64,000 bases of DNA from Microbacterium sp. YJN-G (lineage in GTDB: Bacteria > Actinomycetota > Actinomycetes > Actinomycetales > Microbacteriaceae). Position numbers and translations under genes: made by a program. This document shows positions 8,038 through 18,180 of the stretch, one piece after another. Position 1 is the first letter of the stretch, and each line of letters starts with the position of its first letter. Under the pieces are notes generated by a model. The model searched no databases and was not told the DNA's origin. It saw nothing but the letters and a program-made list of their open reading frames with translations. The DNA is taken from positions 1,860,001 through 1,924,000 of the forward strand of contig NZ_CP060402.1 of the NCBI RefSeq assembly GCF_015040615.1, in the 5' to 3' direction.

Positions 8038-9612
8038 ATGTCCACCGCCCCTCTCCCTCGCCACGTCGAGAAGGAAGCCCTGCTCGACGAGTGGCTCGAA
8101 GCGCGCCGTCAGGTCGCGGCGTGGGAGGCGAAAGCAGCCGCGGTCCTGGCGCGGCGGGCGGAGCTGGCTGATGCCGATGCGGCCGACGCCCCGATGCACC
8201 GCGAGACGATCCGCCGCAGCATGGTGGCGGAGTTCTCCTCGGCGGGCCGCGTCGCGAAAGGCACCGTGGAGCAGGCGTTCGGCGACGCCCGGACCCTGCA
8301 TGACGAGTTCCCAACGCTGCGTGCCGCGTTCGAGGCCGGAACCGTTTCGGCGGCGCACGTCCGGGAGATCCTGCGCGCCGCCCGCCCGCTGACCCAGGCG
8401 ATCCACGCCGGCACTCTCGATGACGGTGTGCGGGCGCTGTTCGAAGCGGCGGCGCTGGAGTTCGCGACCGCCGAGGCACCCGCCCGCACTCGCGCCCACG
8501 TCAGGGAGCTGGCTGCGGCCCTGGCGCCCCAGACCATCACCGACCGGCACGAGGAGGCGCTGGATGATCAGTACATCACCGTCCGCCCCTACGATGACGA
8601 GCTGTCATTCCTGAGCGCACTGCTGCCCACCCACATCGCCGTGGCGATCATGGACCGTCTCACCCAGAAGGCCACCCATCTGCGCGAGCACCCCGAAGAC
8701 CGCACTCCCGTCCTCCCTGTCGACGAACCCGACCTTCTCCCTGACGGAACCCCCGCCGACTCGGTGATCTTCGGCGTCGCCGACACCTTCACCAGGGACC
8801 CATTCACCCCCGGCGAACCGGGCGTCGTCGGGAGCTGGATCCCCGAACCGGGGCCGCTGGAAGACCCTGAGGCGGCTGCAGCATACGACGCCGCGGTCGA
8901 CCGGATCATCGCCGCCGGACCTCAGCCGATCCAGATCCCCGCCGACACCCGCTCCCTCGACCGGATTCGCGCCGAACTGTTCACCGACCTGCTCCTGGCT
9001 GCCTCCCCGTCCGAGGTGTTCGGCGACGGACTGCACAACATCACCGCCCACATCCAGGTCACCATCGACGCGAGCACCCTCACGGGCGTCGACGACCGTC
9101 CTGCACAGCTGGATGGACACGGGGCCCTCCACCCCGCCGTCGCCCGCAGCCTCGGCGGCACCGCGACCAGCTGGACGCGCCTTTTCCTGGATCCCGAAGG
9201 ATTCGTCACCCAGACCGACACCTACACCCCCACCGCCGCCATGCGCCGGCACCTCCGCGCCCGGGACCAGCACTGCCGCTTCCCCGGATGCCGCATGCCC
9301 GTCCACCGCTGCGAACTCGACCACACCCTGGACTGGGCCAAGGGCGGCAAGACCTCGCTGGACAACCTCGCCTACCTCTGCAAGACGCACCATGCGCTCA
9401 AGCACCCCGACATCCCGGACGAGCACCGCTGGAGCGCCCGTCAGCTTCCCGACTGGTCCATCCAATGGACCAGTCCGACCGGACGCACGCACACTGACAC
9501 CCCGCCCCGTCGCGTGATGTTCGTCCCGACCGGACCGCCCGGCCGTGATCCCGGCCCCTCCTCTGGAGCCGGCATCGACTGGACGCCGTCATCTGAACAC
9601 ACCCCGTTCTGA
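8038..9612 (+). CDS. DUF222 / 13E12-type HNH endonuclease
   Basis: A 524-residue member of the actinobacterial DUF222-HNH family, often present in several copies per genome. The long N-terminal helical DUF222 region (about 1-370) precedes an HNH nuclease domain at about 405-460. That domain shows HCRFPGCRMPVHRCELDH, then WAKGG, NLAYLCKTHH and HALKHP, with the Cys pairs of a structural zinc site and the catalytic ELDH histidine. The biological role is not established; links to mobile DNA or recombination are suspected for the family. Nothing nearby identifies a partner. Confidence 0.9.
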   Translation: MSTAPLPRHVEKEALLDEWLEARRQVAAWEAKAAAVLARRAELADADAADAPMHRETIRRSMVAEFSSAGRVAKGTVEQAFGDARTLHDEFPTLRAAFEAGTVSAAHVREILRAARPLTQAIHAGTLDDGVRALFEAAALEFATAEAPARTRAHVRELAAALAPQTITDRHEEALDDQYITVRPYDDELSFLSALLPTHIAVAIMDRLTQKATHLREHPEDRTPVLPVDEPDLLPDGTPADSVIFGVADTFTRDPFTPGEPGVVGSWIPEPGPLEDPEAAAAYDAAVDRIIAAGPQPIQIPADTRSLDRIRAELFTDLLLAASPSEVFGDGLHNITAHIQVTIDASTLTGVDDRPAQLDGHGALHPAVARSLGGTATSWTRLFLDPEGFVTQTDTYTPTAAMRRHLRARDQHCRFPGCRMPVHRCELDHTLDWAKGGKTSLDNLAYLCKTHHALKHPDIPDEHRWSARQLPDWSIQWTSPTGRTHTDTPPRRVMFVPTGPPGRDPGPSSGAGIDWTPSSEHTPF

Positions 9613-9662
9613 CGGGGCCGACTACCTGTGGATAAGTCCTGCGCGCACAGGGTGGTTCGGGC

Positions 9663-9668
9663 TACCGT
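9663..9668 (+). promoter_or_regulatory. -10 box TACCGT, leaderless start
   Basis: TACCGT ends six bases before GTG 9675, with no ribosome-binding site. Confidence 0.5.
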
Positions 9669-9674
9669 GGCCGG

Positions 9675-10232
9675 GTGACCCACGCCGCATCGTCCGTCCG
9701 CGCCCTCGGTGCTCTGTCCGCCGGCCTGCTCAGCCTCGGGATGCTCGCCGCGTGCACACCGGCCTCCGAGCCTGAGCCGGAACCGACAGAGACCGCACTG
9801 TTCTCGTCCGACGAGGAAGCATTCGCTGCGGCAGAAGAGACGTACAGGGAGTATCTTGCCGTTTACAACGCCATCGACCTCGCGGACGGATCGGCGCTCG
9901 ATGCCACGCGTGACTATGTCACCGGTCGATATGCGGCATCGGAGCGCGAATCGATTTCGCGACTGCAGGCAGAGGAGTTGTCCCGCCACGGGGCATCGAA
10001 GCTGGTCAGTTTCGAAGGGCAGTCTTACGAGCGCCCCGACCGGATAAATGCACGCATCTGCAGCGATGTGAGCGAAACGGACATCGTCGACGTCAACGGG
10101 AAGTCCGTCGTCTCGCCGACCCGCCCGGATCGCTACGCGCTCGACGTGACCTTCATCATCGATGGCGAAGCAATCCTGCTTGCCGAATCGCAGGCAGTAG
10201 AGGACGAGTCATGCGCATCAGCAGAGTCGTAA
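9675..10232 (+). CDS. Predicted lipoprotein, unknown function
   Basis: A 185-residue protein with a lipoprotein signal: hydrophobic ALGALSAGLLSLGMLAAC, lipobox LAAC with the lipidated cysteine at residue 27. A Pro/Glu-rich linker (SEPEPEPTE) follows. The mature part is an acidic alpha/beta domain with EETYREYLAVYNAIDLADG and a late YALDVTFIIDGEAILLAESQ, the pattern of small extracytoplasmic lipoproteins related to the NTF2/SnoaL shape (weak inference). The gene overlaps the next one by 22 bases, so the two exported proteins are made together. Confidence 0.75.
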   Translation: MTHAASSVRALGALSAGLLSLGMLAACTPASEPEPEPTETALFSSDEEAFAAAEETYREYLAVYNAIDLADGSALDATRDYVTGRYAASERESISRLQAEELSRHGASKLVSFEGQSYERPDRINARICSDVSETDIVDVNGKSVVSPTRPDRYALDVTFIIDGEAILLAESQAVEDESCASAES

Positions 10233-11071
10233 CCGGGCTGATCTGCGCTGTCGCAGTCGTGGCGATGGGAGCACCGGCCACCGCCAGTGACTCCAAGCCG
10301 TGCTCTTTGCTGGAGCAGGAACTCGGAGAGTGCACGGTCAAGAAGACCGACGAATCAGTAGAGGCATCGGGAACCTGGAAGAAACCTGGTTCGTCCAACG
10401 AGCCCCGAGAGTCGAGCTCCGACGATGCCGAGCCGGACAACAGCACGGACGACGCGACTCCCGTGGTCAACATCCAGCCCCGACCCGACCCATTCACGCA
10501 GTGCGACGATGACTGGAATCTCATGATGCGGTGTGTGGACGCACTGAACCGCGTCGACCCCGAAGACGACGAACCGGCCCCTTCGATCCCGCCGATCACG
10601 ATCACCGACCTCGCATCCTTCGCCCCAGACCCGAGCTCCCTTGCGGGTGAGCCCGACAATCTCGGCGTGGCTGGACTGCCCACCAACTTCGTCACGGCCG
10701 CCACCACTCACACTCAGACGGGCGAGCTGTTCGGTTACCCGATCACCGTGCGCTTCACCCCGGCGTCCTTCACCTTCCACTACGGCGACGGCCAGACGAC
10801 ACGGACCACCACCGGCGGACAGAGCTGGGAAGCGCTCCGCCTTCCGCAGTTCTCTCCCACCGACACCAGCCACACCTACACCGAACGCGGCACCTACACA
10901 GCTCGCGTCGACGTCGCCTACACCGCAGAGATCGACCTCGGCGGTGGCTGGTTCTCCATCACCGGTGAACTCACCACGACCGGCGCCGGCCAGGACATCC
11001 GCATCTACGAAGCGCACACTGCGCTCGTCGCGCACACCTGCACGGAAGATCCCGACGGACCCGGCTGCTGA
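10211..11071 (+). CDS. Secreted protein with a PKD-like domain
   Basis: A 286-residue secreted protein of unknown function. The signal peptide MRISRVVTGLICAVAVVAMG ends APATAS, with cleavage near residue 26. A Ser/Asp/Glu-rich low-complexity stretch (about 50-85) has cysteines on both sides. The C-terminal 110 residues form a PKD-like beta-sandwich: FTFHYGDGQTTRTTTGG, then HTYTERGTYTARVDVAYTAE. There is no anchor, so it is probably released or held by the co-expressed lipoprotein. The ATG lies inside the 3' end of that lipoprotein gene. Similar pairs occur in multiple copies in Microbacteriaceae (from memory). Confidence 0.75.
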   Translation: MRISRVVTGLICAVAVVAMGAPATASDSKPCSLLEQELGECTVKKTDESVEASGTWKKPGSSNEPRESSSDDAEPDNSTDDATPVVNIQPRPDPFTQCDDDWNLMMRCVDALNRVDPEDDEPAPSIPPITITDLASFAPDPSSLAGEPDNLGVAGLPTNFVTAATTHTQTGELFGYPITVRFTPASFTFHYGDGQTTRTTTGGQSWEALRLPQFSPTDTSHTYTERGTYTARVDVAYTAEIDLGGGWFSITGELTTTGAGQDIRIYEAHTALVAHTCTEDPDGPGC

Positions 11072-11086
11072 ACGTTAGGGCTTGGG

Positions 11087-11286
11087 GCCCTTCGACAGGC
11101 TCAGGGACCCAAGCGGCACAGCGACCCAGCCTGAGCACACGACGAGGGCGGAGTGAGGTCTCCCGGAGTGAGCATCGGGAGGGGCCCGCGCAGCGGGAAG
11201 GAGCCCGCTCTGCGAACGAAGGGAGACCTCACGCAGCCCGGGCACTCACCAGAAACCAGCGGCCCTTCGACAGGCTCAGGGACCCA
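11087..11286. repeat. Two 25-bp repeats flanking a long inverted repeat
   Basis: Two identical, same-orientation copies of the interspersed repeat (11087-11111 and 11262-11286) bracket about 150 bp. Inside, GTGAGGTCTCCC (11153-11164) is exactly complementary to GGGAGACCTCAC (11221-11232). The stretch between contains a further smaller hairpin (AGCGGG/CCCGCT). It fills the convergent gap between the PKD protein gene and uppS. No open frame with coding character is visible. It could be a small non-autonomous element and may also terminate transcription. Confidence 0.7.
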
Positions 11287-11313
11287 GCGGAAGACATGCC
11301 CCTGCGACAGGGG

Positions 11314-12117
11314 TCAGACGGACGCGTCGGGCGCGTCGATCGCACCGCCGAAGCGGCGGTCGCGGGAGAGGTAGATCCCGATCGCGCGCCACAGCTCCTC
11401 GCGGGAGAAGTCCGGCCAGAGCGTGTCGAGGAAGACCATCTCGGCGTAGGCCGACTGCCACAGCAGGAAGTTCGAGGTGCGCTGCTCCCCCGAGCTGCGC
11501 AGGAACAGGTCCACATCCGGCATGTCCGGCACGTACAGGTTCCGGCGGATCTGCTTCTCGGTGATCGCGCTCGGCTTCATCCGGCCGGCCTTCACCTCTT
11601 CGGCGAGGGCGCGCACCGCGTCGACGAGCTCCACCCGTCCGCCGTAGTTCACGCACATCGTCAGCGTCAGCACATCGTTGTCGCGGGTGAGCTGCTCGGC
11701 GAACTGCAGTTCCTTGATCACCGAACCCCACAGCCGCGGCTTGCGCCCGGCCCACCGCACCCGCACGCCCCACTCGTTCAGCTGATCGCGCCGGCGGTGC
11801 AGCACATCGCGGTTGTAACCCATGAGGAAGCGCACCTCCTCGGGAGAGCGCGCCCAGTTCTCGGTCGAGAACGCGTACACCGACAGGTGCTTCACCCCCG
11901 CCTGGATCGCCCCGGCGACGACGTCGAGCAGCACCTCCTCGCCCGCCTTGTGCCCCTCGATGCGGTTCAGGCCCCGGCGGTTCGCCCACCGTCCGTTACC
12001 GTCCATGACGATCGCGACATGATTGGGCACCGCCGGGAACGCCGGCGGCGTCTTGCCCGTCCAGTCGAGCGGGCGGAACGGCACCGCATCCTTGTGGGTG
12101 TAGGGCTTCGGGGTCAC
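11314..12117 (-). CDS. uppS: Isoprenyl (undecaprenyl-type) diphosphate synthase
   Basis: A cis-prenyltransferase that condenses isopentenyl diphosphate onto an allylic primer to make the lipid carrier of cell-wall synthesis. The signature [18 protein letters not shown] carries the catalytic Asp, and the N-terminal half also shows GHKAG and [11 protein letters not shown]. The C-terminal motif [20 protein letters not shown] and the final catalytic region are complete. Length is 267 residues. GTG 12117 overlaps the recO stop as GTGA, which fixes the start; the open frame extends further upstream without homology. The recO-uppS order is typical of actinobacteria. Confidence 0.93.
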   Translation of the reverse strand: MTPKPYTHKDAVPFRPLDWTGKTPPAFPAVPNHVAIVMDGNGRWANRRGLNRIEGHKAGEEVLLDVVAGAIQAGVKHLSVYAFSTENWARSPEEVRFLMGYNRDVLHRRRDQLNEWGVRVRWAGRKPRLWGSVIKELQFAEQLTRDNDVLTLTMCVNYGGRVELVDAVRALAEEVKAGRMKPSAITEKQIRRNLYVPDMPDVDLFLRSSGEQRTSNFLLWQSAYAEMVFLDTLWPDFSREELWRAIGIYLSRDRRFGGAIDAPDASV

Positions 12118-12857
12118 CGTGCTCCTTGTCGTCCGGGGGCGGCCACGTGCTCGAGCGAGCGGATGCCGCGCTCCAGATGCCATTGCGCGTACGCGGCGAC
12201 GGTACCCGACGCCGCAGCGAGGTCGGCGGGCGGCGCAGCATCCACCACATCCCAGTCGCCGCCGATCAGCGCCCGCAGCAGCGCGAGCGTCGATGCCGAG
12301 ATGCGCGGGCTTCCGGCCGGAGCGCACTCGGTGCACACCGTGCCGCCGAGCTGCGCACCGAAATGCGTGTGCGGCCCCGCCGCACCGCACCGGGCGCAGT
12401 CATTGAGCGCCGGCGCCCATCCCGACAGCGACATGACCCGCAGCAGATAAGAATCCAGGATGCTGCGCGCGGCATGCTCGCCGCGCGAGAGCGAACGCAG
12501 CCCTCCGACCAGCAGCAGATACTGCTCGGGCGTCGCCTCGGCCTCGTTCAGCCTGTCAGCGGTCTCGACCATCGCGTTCGCGGCCGTGAACCGCTCGTAG
12601 TCGACGGCGATGTCCGCGCCGTACGCGCCCAGCGACTCCGCCTGCTGCACGATGTCGAGCGAGCGGCCCTGATACAGCTGCACATCGGCGACCATGAACG
12701 GCTCGAGCCGCGACCCGAACTTCGACGAGGTGCGTCGCACGCCCTTGGCGACCGCCCGGATCTTGCCGTTGCGCCTCGAGAGCATGGTGACGATGCGATC
12801 CGCCTCACCCAGCTTGTGGGTGCGCAGGATCACTGCTTCGTCTCGATACGTGGGCAC
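12114..12857 (-). CDS. recO: DNA repair protein RecO
   Basis: RecO anneals single strands and loads RecA with RecR in gap repair. The 247-residue protein has the N-terminal OB fold ([21 protein letters not shown], then [17 protein letters not shown]). It also has a C-terminal zinc-binding region with C-x2-C pairs in CARCGAAG and CTECA. The GTG 12857 start follows a GATAAT -10 box by six bases, so the transcript is probably leaderless. The downstream uppS is coupled through GTGA. The promoter is back-to-back with that of the TRIC-type gene. Confidence 0.92.
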   Translation of the reverse strand: MPTYRDEAVILRTHKLGEADRIVTMLSRRNGKIRAVAKGVRRTSSKFGSRLEPFMVADVQLYQGRSLDIVQQAESLGAYGADIAVDYERFTAANAMVETADRLNEAEATPEQYLLLVGGLRSLSRGEHAARSILDSYLLRVMSLSGWAPALNDCARCGAAGPHTHFGAQLGGTVCTECAPAGSPRISASTLALLRALIGGDWDVVDAAPPADLAAASGTVAAYAQWHLERGIRSLEHVAAPGRQGAR

Positions 12858-12863
12858 GCATCG

Positions 12864-12869
12864 ATTATC
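12864..12869 (-). promoter_or_regulatory. -10 box GATAAT for recO-uppS
   Basis: GATAAT read on the minus strand ends six bases before GTG 12857, in a 36-bp divergent promoter region. Confidence 0.6.
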
Positions 12870-12881
12870 CCCCGCGCGCGT

Positions 12882-12887
12882 GACAAT
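12882..12887 (+). promoter_or_regulatory. -10 box GACAAT for the TRIC-type gene
   Basis: GACAAT ends six bases before GTG 12894. It and the recO -10 box are only 12 bp apart, so the two promoters may interfere with each other. Confidence 0.55.
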
Positions 12888-12893
12888 GGATGG

Positions 12894-13580
12894 GTGACCG
12901 AACCGCTCTTCACCATCCCGCTGTGGGCCGATCTGCTCGGCGTCGCTCTGGGCGGCATCCAGGGTGCCATGTTCGCCTCAGGATTCCAGGGCCAGCGCCG
13001 CCTGGACTGGCTGGGCGTCGCCATCATCGGCGTCATGATCGGAATGGGCGGCGGACTCATCCGCGACCTGCTCATCGGACAGCCACCAGCCACCCTGCAG
13101 AGCGACTGGTATCTGGTCACCGCCGCCGGTGCGGCGCTGTTCGGGATGCTGCTCGCCGGGGTGTTCAACCGGATCAACACGTTCATCGTCGTGCTCGACG
13201 CCGTCGTGATCGGCATGTTCGGTGCCTTCGGCGTCAGCAAGGCCATCGCCTTCGGCATCCCGCCCGTTCCCGCCGTGTTCATCGGTGTCTGCGCGGCCGT
13301 CGGCGGCGGCATGCTGCGTGACGTGCTGCTGGGGCTGCCCGTCGCCATCATGCACGTCGGCTCGCTCTACGCGGTCGCTGCGGGGGTCGGCTGCACCTTC
13401 ATCGTCGTCGCCCACGCCTTCGGCATGGGGATCACCGCTGCCGCGGTCATCGGGATCGTCGTGACCGCGATCATCCGGGTGCTCGCGGTGGTCTTCGACG
13501 TCTCGCTGCCCGAGCAGCGGCGCCTGCACCGCCGGAAGGTGGCGGCGGAGACCGGGATCATCCCGATCATCAAGCCCTGA
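12894..13580 (+). CDS. TRIC-family (UPF0126) cation channel protein
   Basis: A 228-residue integral membrane protein with two repeats of the UPF0126/TRIC fold. Each carries a glycine-rich motif followed by [18 protein letters not shown] and [14 protein letters not shown], the paired signature of bacterial TRIC trimeric channels that conduct monovalent cations. Seven membrane segments are predicted by eye. The C-terminal tail is basic and cytoplasmic. It is a single gene between the divergent recO promoter and a bidirectional hairpin. Start GTG 12894 is set by the -10 box. Confidence 0.85.
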   Translation: MTEPLFTIPLWADLLGVALGGIQGAMFASGFQGQRRLDWLGVAIIGVMIGMGGGLIRDLLIGQPPATLQSDWYLVTAAGAALFGMLLAGVFNRINTFIVVLDAVVIGMFGAFGVSKAIAFGIPPVPAVFIGVCAAVGGGMLRDVLLGLPVAIMHVGSLYAVAAGVGCTFIVVAHAFGMGITAAAVIGIVVTAIIRVLAVVFDVSLPEQRRLHRRKVAAETGIIPIIKP

Positions 13581-13584
13581 CGTG

Positions 13585-13629
13585 TTCCGGCCTGGGGCCC
13601 TTCAAAAGCCTCAGGGGCCCAGACCGGAA
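13585..13629. terminator. Imperfect 16-bp hairpin between convergent genes
   Basis: TTCCGGCCTGGGGCCC pairs with GGGGCCCAGACCGGAA across a 13-base loop. The hairpin contains a degenerate copy of the 25-bp interspersed repeat (13597-13621), so the repeat has been absorbed into a terminator for the TRIC-type gene and leuA. Confidence 0.65.
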
Positions 13630-13648
13630 GTCAGTCCCAGCGAAACGA

Positions 13649-15482
<1,834 letters not shown>

Positions 15483-15499
<17 letters not shown>

Positions 15500-15530
15500 A
15501 GCTAAGAAGAAGCAGTCCGCCCAGAGGCAT
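15483..15530 (-). CDS. leuL: Leucine leader peptide of leuA
   Basis: A 15-codon open frame, MPLGGLLLLSCRDES, ends 73 bases upstream of the leuA start. Five of its 15 codons are leucine, four in a row (CTG CTT CTT CTT), and the CTT codons are rare in this GC-rich genome. The run sits immediately before a perfect 11-bp hairpin, the standard layout of ribosome-mediated attenuation. A TAGCAT -10 box lies six bases upstream of the ATG, so the messenger would begin at the leader peptide's own start codon. Confidence 0.8.
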
Positions 15531-15536
15531 ACTTCG

Positions 15537-15542
15537 ATGCTA
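15537..15542 (-). promoter_or_regulatory. -10 box TAGCAT for leuL-leuA
   Basis: TAGCAT on the minus strand is six bases from ATG 15530, giving a leaderless leader peptide. The same hexamer and spacing occur before the gene at 6710. Confidence 0.6.
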
Positions 15543-15607
15543 ACAGCTTCCGAAGACCCGCTGCGCACATCGTGAGACGATCGACCTGTTCACGACACTG
15601 TCGAAGT

Positions 15608-16279
15608 ATGAGCACATCGCGCAGTCTCGTTCCCGCCTGCATCATCGGTCTTGTCGGACTGCTCAGTCTGGGTGCCTGCGCCGCCGACCCCGGCGGCCGC
15701 GCCCCGGCGAGCTCGGATACCCCGGTCGGCCAGTCCCTGGGGTCTCTGATGCCCGCCCCTCCGGCCGGTGAGGTGACCGGCCAGGGCACGGTCATGGGTG
15801 CCGGCGGCGAGGTCGAGTTCTGCCTCGGCCCGGTCGCCGAGTCCTATCCCCCGCAGTGCTCCGGCGTGCCGCTGGAGGACTGGACGTGGGAAGGGATGGA
15901 CGGCTCGGAGATTGTGGAAGGCGGGACCAGCGGGGACGTGCGCTGGGGCACCTACGCCGTGACCGGCACGTACGACGGCGCGAGCCTCACCGTGACCCGG
16001 CCGCCCGTGCCGCTCGCACTGTACGACCCGATGCCGTTCGACGACCCGAGCGACGGAAGCACGGGCGACGCCACCGAGGCGAGGCTGATGGCGATCCAGA
16101 GTCAGCTGCCCGAACTGCTGGGCACCGACGGCACCGTCTATCTCGACTCGTACCCGGCACGCGGATACCTCTGGGTCGACGTCGTCTGGGACGACGGCAC
16201 CCTGCAGAGGGCCGCCGACGAGGACTTCGGCGAGGGCGTCGTCTTCATCCGCTCGGTACTGCGCGGCGTCGAGGGCTGA
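15608..16279 (+). CDS. Predicted lipoprotein, unknown function
   Basis: A 223-residue exported lipoprotein: the signal segment LVPACIIGLVGLLSLGAC ends in lipobox LGAC, followed by a Gly/Ser/Pro linker. The mature domain contains VEFCLGPVAESYPPQC, with two cysteines that may form a disulfide, and then EDWTWEGMDGSE. The C-terminal part (VYLDSYPARGYLWVDVVWDDG) looks like a beta-rich domain. Family not recognised with certainty; similar lipoproteins are common in Microbacteriaceae. It diverges from leuL-leuA. A GACACT box eight bases upstream of ATG 15608 may be its promoter. Confidence 0.7.
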   Translation: MSTSRSLVPACIIGLVGLLSLGACAADPGGRAPASSDTPVGQSLGSLMPAPPAGEVTGQGTVMGAGGEVEFCLGPVAESYPPQCSGVPLEDWTWEGMDGSEIVEGGTSGDVRWGTYAVTGTYDGASLTVTRPPVPLALYDPMPFDDPSDGSTGDATEARLMAIQSQLPELLGTDGTVYLDSYPARGYLWVDVVWDDGTLQRAADEDFGEGVVFIRSVLRGVEG

Positions 16280-16298
16280 GTCAGAGGCGAGGGCCGGC

Positions 16299-17246
16299 TC
16301 AGGGGATCAGCGCGATCTTCCCGCCCGGATGCCCTCCGGCCAGCATCGCGTGCGCCTGCGGCGCCTGATCGAGCGGGAACTCGAGCGCCATCGGGACGAC
16401 GAGCAGGCCGCGTTCGGCGAGGTCCACGAGATCGATCCGCGCAGCGTCACGGAACGCGGCGCTGGCGGGCTGGGATCCGGCGATCGCCCGGAACCCGTGT
16501 TCGGCCGCAGCACCGGATGCCGCGATCGTGACGATCCGCGCCCGGTCGGCGACCAGGGCGAGCGACGTGTCGACCGCCTCGGCCGTCCCGACGGCATCCA
16601 GGGCCGCGTCGATCCGGTCGGCGCCGAGGGCAGCCAGCGCCTCGTCGACGCGCGTCGAGAGCCCCGGTCCGTACGCCACCGGGATGCCGCCGTACCGGCG
16701 CACCTCTTCGAAGCGGGCCGGGCTCGCGGTGCCGATCACGCGGATGCCGCGTAGCGCGGCCTGCTGCAGCAGGCTCAGACCGACGGCGCCGGACGCGCCG
16801 TGCAGCAGCAGCGTCTGGCCGGCCTCGGCTCCGACGACGTGGAGCATCTCGGCGGCGGTGGTCCCGGCCAGCAGCAGGTTGGCGGCTTCGGGATGTGTCA
16901 GCGGCGCGGGCTTGCGCAGCACCTTCTGCGCGGGGACGGTCAGCGCGGTGGCGTACCCGCCGCGGACGCGGAACGCGATCACCTCATCGCCGACAGCGGC
17001 GGCGCCCGTGACGATCCCGGTGTCCGGTCCGATCGCCGTGACCACCCCCGACACCTCGTACCCGATCGGCACCGGCGGCTCGACCCCGGGCCTGGGCGCG
17101 GCCACGTGCTTGGCATCCGCCGGATTCACGCCGGCGGCGTGCACGCGGATCGTCACCTCGCCCGGACCGGGCGCGGGCGGCTCGTAGTCCTCGAATCGCC
17201 ACTCCGCCGGCGCGCCCCAGGAAGGGGCGACCCAGCGCATCGCCAT
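16299..17246 (-). CDS. NADP-dependent quinone oxidoreductase (zeta-crystallin-like)
   Basis: Medium-chain dehydrogenase/reductase without the structural zinc cysteines, so of the quinone reductase type. The N-terminal GroES-like domain includes VTIRVHAAGVNPADAKH. The Rossmann domain has the nucleotide motif LLLHGASGAVGLSLLQQA. Length is 315 residues. It begins at ATG 17246, two bases after the stop of era (TGAC ATG), so it is the last gene of the era operon; an in-frame ATG at 17240 is an alternative. Physiological substrate unknown. Confidence 0.85.
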   Translation of the reverse strand: MAMRWVAPSWGAPAEWRFEDYEPPAPGPGEVTIRVHAAGVNPADAKHVAAPRPGVEPPVPIGYEVSGVVTAIGPDTGIVTGAAAVGDEVIAFRVRGGYATALTVPAQKVLRKPAPLTHPEAANLLLAGTTAAEMLHVVGAEAGQTLLLHGASGAVGLSLLQQAALRGIRVIGTASPARFEEVRRYGGIPVAYGPGLSTRVDEALAALGADRIDAALDAVGTAEAVDTSLALVADRARIVTIAASGAAAEHGFRAIAGSQPASAAFRDAARIDLVDLAERGLLVVPMALEFPLDQAPQAHAMLAGGHPGGKIALIP

Positions 17247-17247
17247 G

Positions 17248-18180
17248 TCAGAAGCCCAGCCGGCCGAGCTGCTTCGGGTCGCGCTGCCACTCCTTCGCCA
17301 CGCGCACGTGCAGCTTGAGGAACACCCGCGTTCCCAGCAGCTCCTCGATGCCCGCACGCGCGGCCGCGCCGACATCGCGCAGGCGTGCGCCCTTGCGGCC
17401 GATGATGATCGCCTTCTGGCTGTCTCGCTCGACGACGATCGATGCGTACACATCGGTCAGGTCGCTGTCCTCGCGCGGCTCGACGTCGTCGACGACCACG
17501 GCAATCGAGTGCGGCAGCTCGTCGCGCACGCCCTCCAGCGCCGCCTCGCGGATGATCTCGGCGATGCGGTCCTCGGTCGACTCGTCGGTGACGATGCCGT
17601 CCTCGTACAGCCGGGGCCCTTCGGGCATGAGCTGCAGCATCTCGTCGGCCAGCACGTCCAGCTGCTCGCGGGTGAGCGCCGAGAGCGGGATGACCGCCGC
17701 CCAGTCCTCGCGCAGCGAATCCACCTCCATGAGCCGCTCGACGATCTCGTCCTTGTCCGCAGCATCCGTCTTCGTGACGATGGCGACCTTCTTCGCGCGC
17801 GGGTAGCCGTCCAGCGAGGCGGCGATCCGCCGGTCTCCCGGACCGACCTTCTCGGTCGCCGGCACGCAGAACCCGATCACGTCGACGTCGCCGAGCACCT
17901 GCTCGACGAGGTCGTTGAGCCGCTCGCCGAGCAGCGTGCGGGGCTTGTGGATGCCGGGGGTGTCGACGATCACGAGCTGCCCGTCCGGGCGGTTCAGGAT
18001 GCCGCGGATCGCCCGTCTGGTCGTCTGCGGCTTCTCGCTCGTGATCGCGATCTTCTCGCCGACCAGCGCGTTGGTCAGCGTCGACTTGCCGACATTCGGC
18101 CGGCCCACGAACGTCACGAATCCGCTGCGCGTCTGCCCAGCCCTCCCAGTGTCGTCAGTCATCCCGGTGTCGTCAGTCAT
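17248..18180 (-). CDS. era: GTPase Era, ribosome assembly factor
   Basis: Era binds the 3' end of 16S rRNA and assists small-subunit maturation. G motifs are GRPNVGKS (G1), VDTPGIHKP (G3) and TKTD (G4). The C-terminal KH domain shows KAIIIGRKGARLRDVG, and the protein ends in the Era-type KLHVRVAKEWQRD. Three in-frame ATGs (18198, 18180, 18162) each begin an 18-base tandem repeat encoding MTEDSG, MTDDTG, MTDDTG. I choose 18180 because GGAGG lies eight bases upstream; the others lack good spacing. The start overlaps the 3' end of the corC-type gene, giving coupled translation. Confidence 0.93.
   Translation of the reverse strand: MTDDTGMTDDTGRAGQTRSGFVTFVGRPNVGKSTLTNALVGEKIAITSEKPQTTRRAIRGILNRPDGQLVIVDTPGIHKPRTLLGERLNDLVEQVLGDVDVIGFCVPATEKVGPGDRRIAASLDGYPRAKKVAIVTKTDAADKDEIVERLMEVDSLREDWAAVIPLSALTREQLDVLADEMLQLMPEGPRLYEDGIVTDESTEDRIAEIIREAALEGVRDELPHSIAVVVDDVEPREDSDLTDVYASIVVERDSQKAIIIGRKGARLRDVGAAARAGIEELLGTRVFLKLHVRVAKEWQRDPKQLGRLGF

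Noticed and set aside
11153..11374. Small open frame of 73 codons in the palindromic gap before uppS
   Set aside because: It consists of repeat-derived sequence, overlaps the antisense end of uppS, and has no ribosome-binding site.
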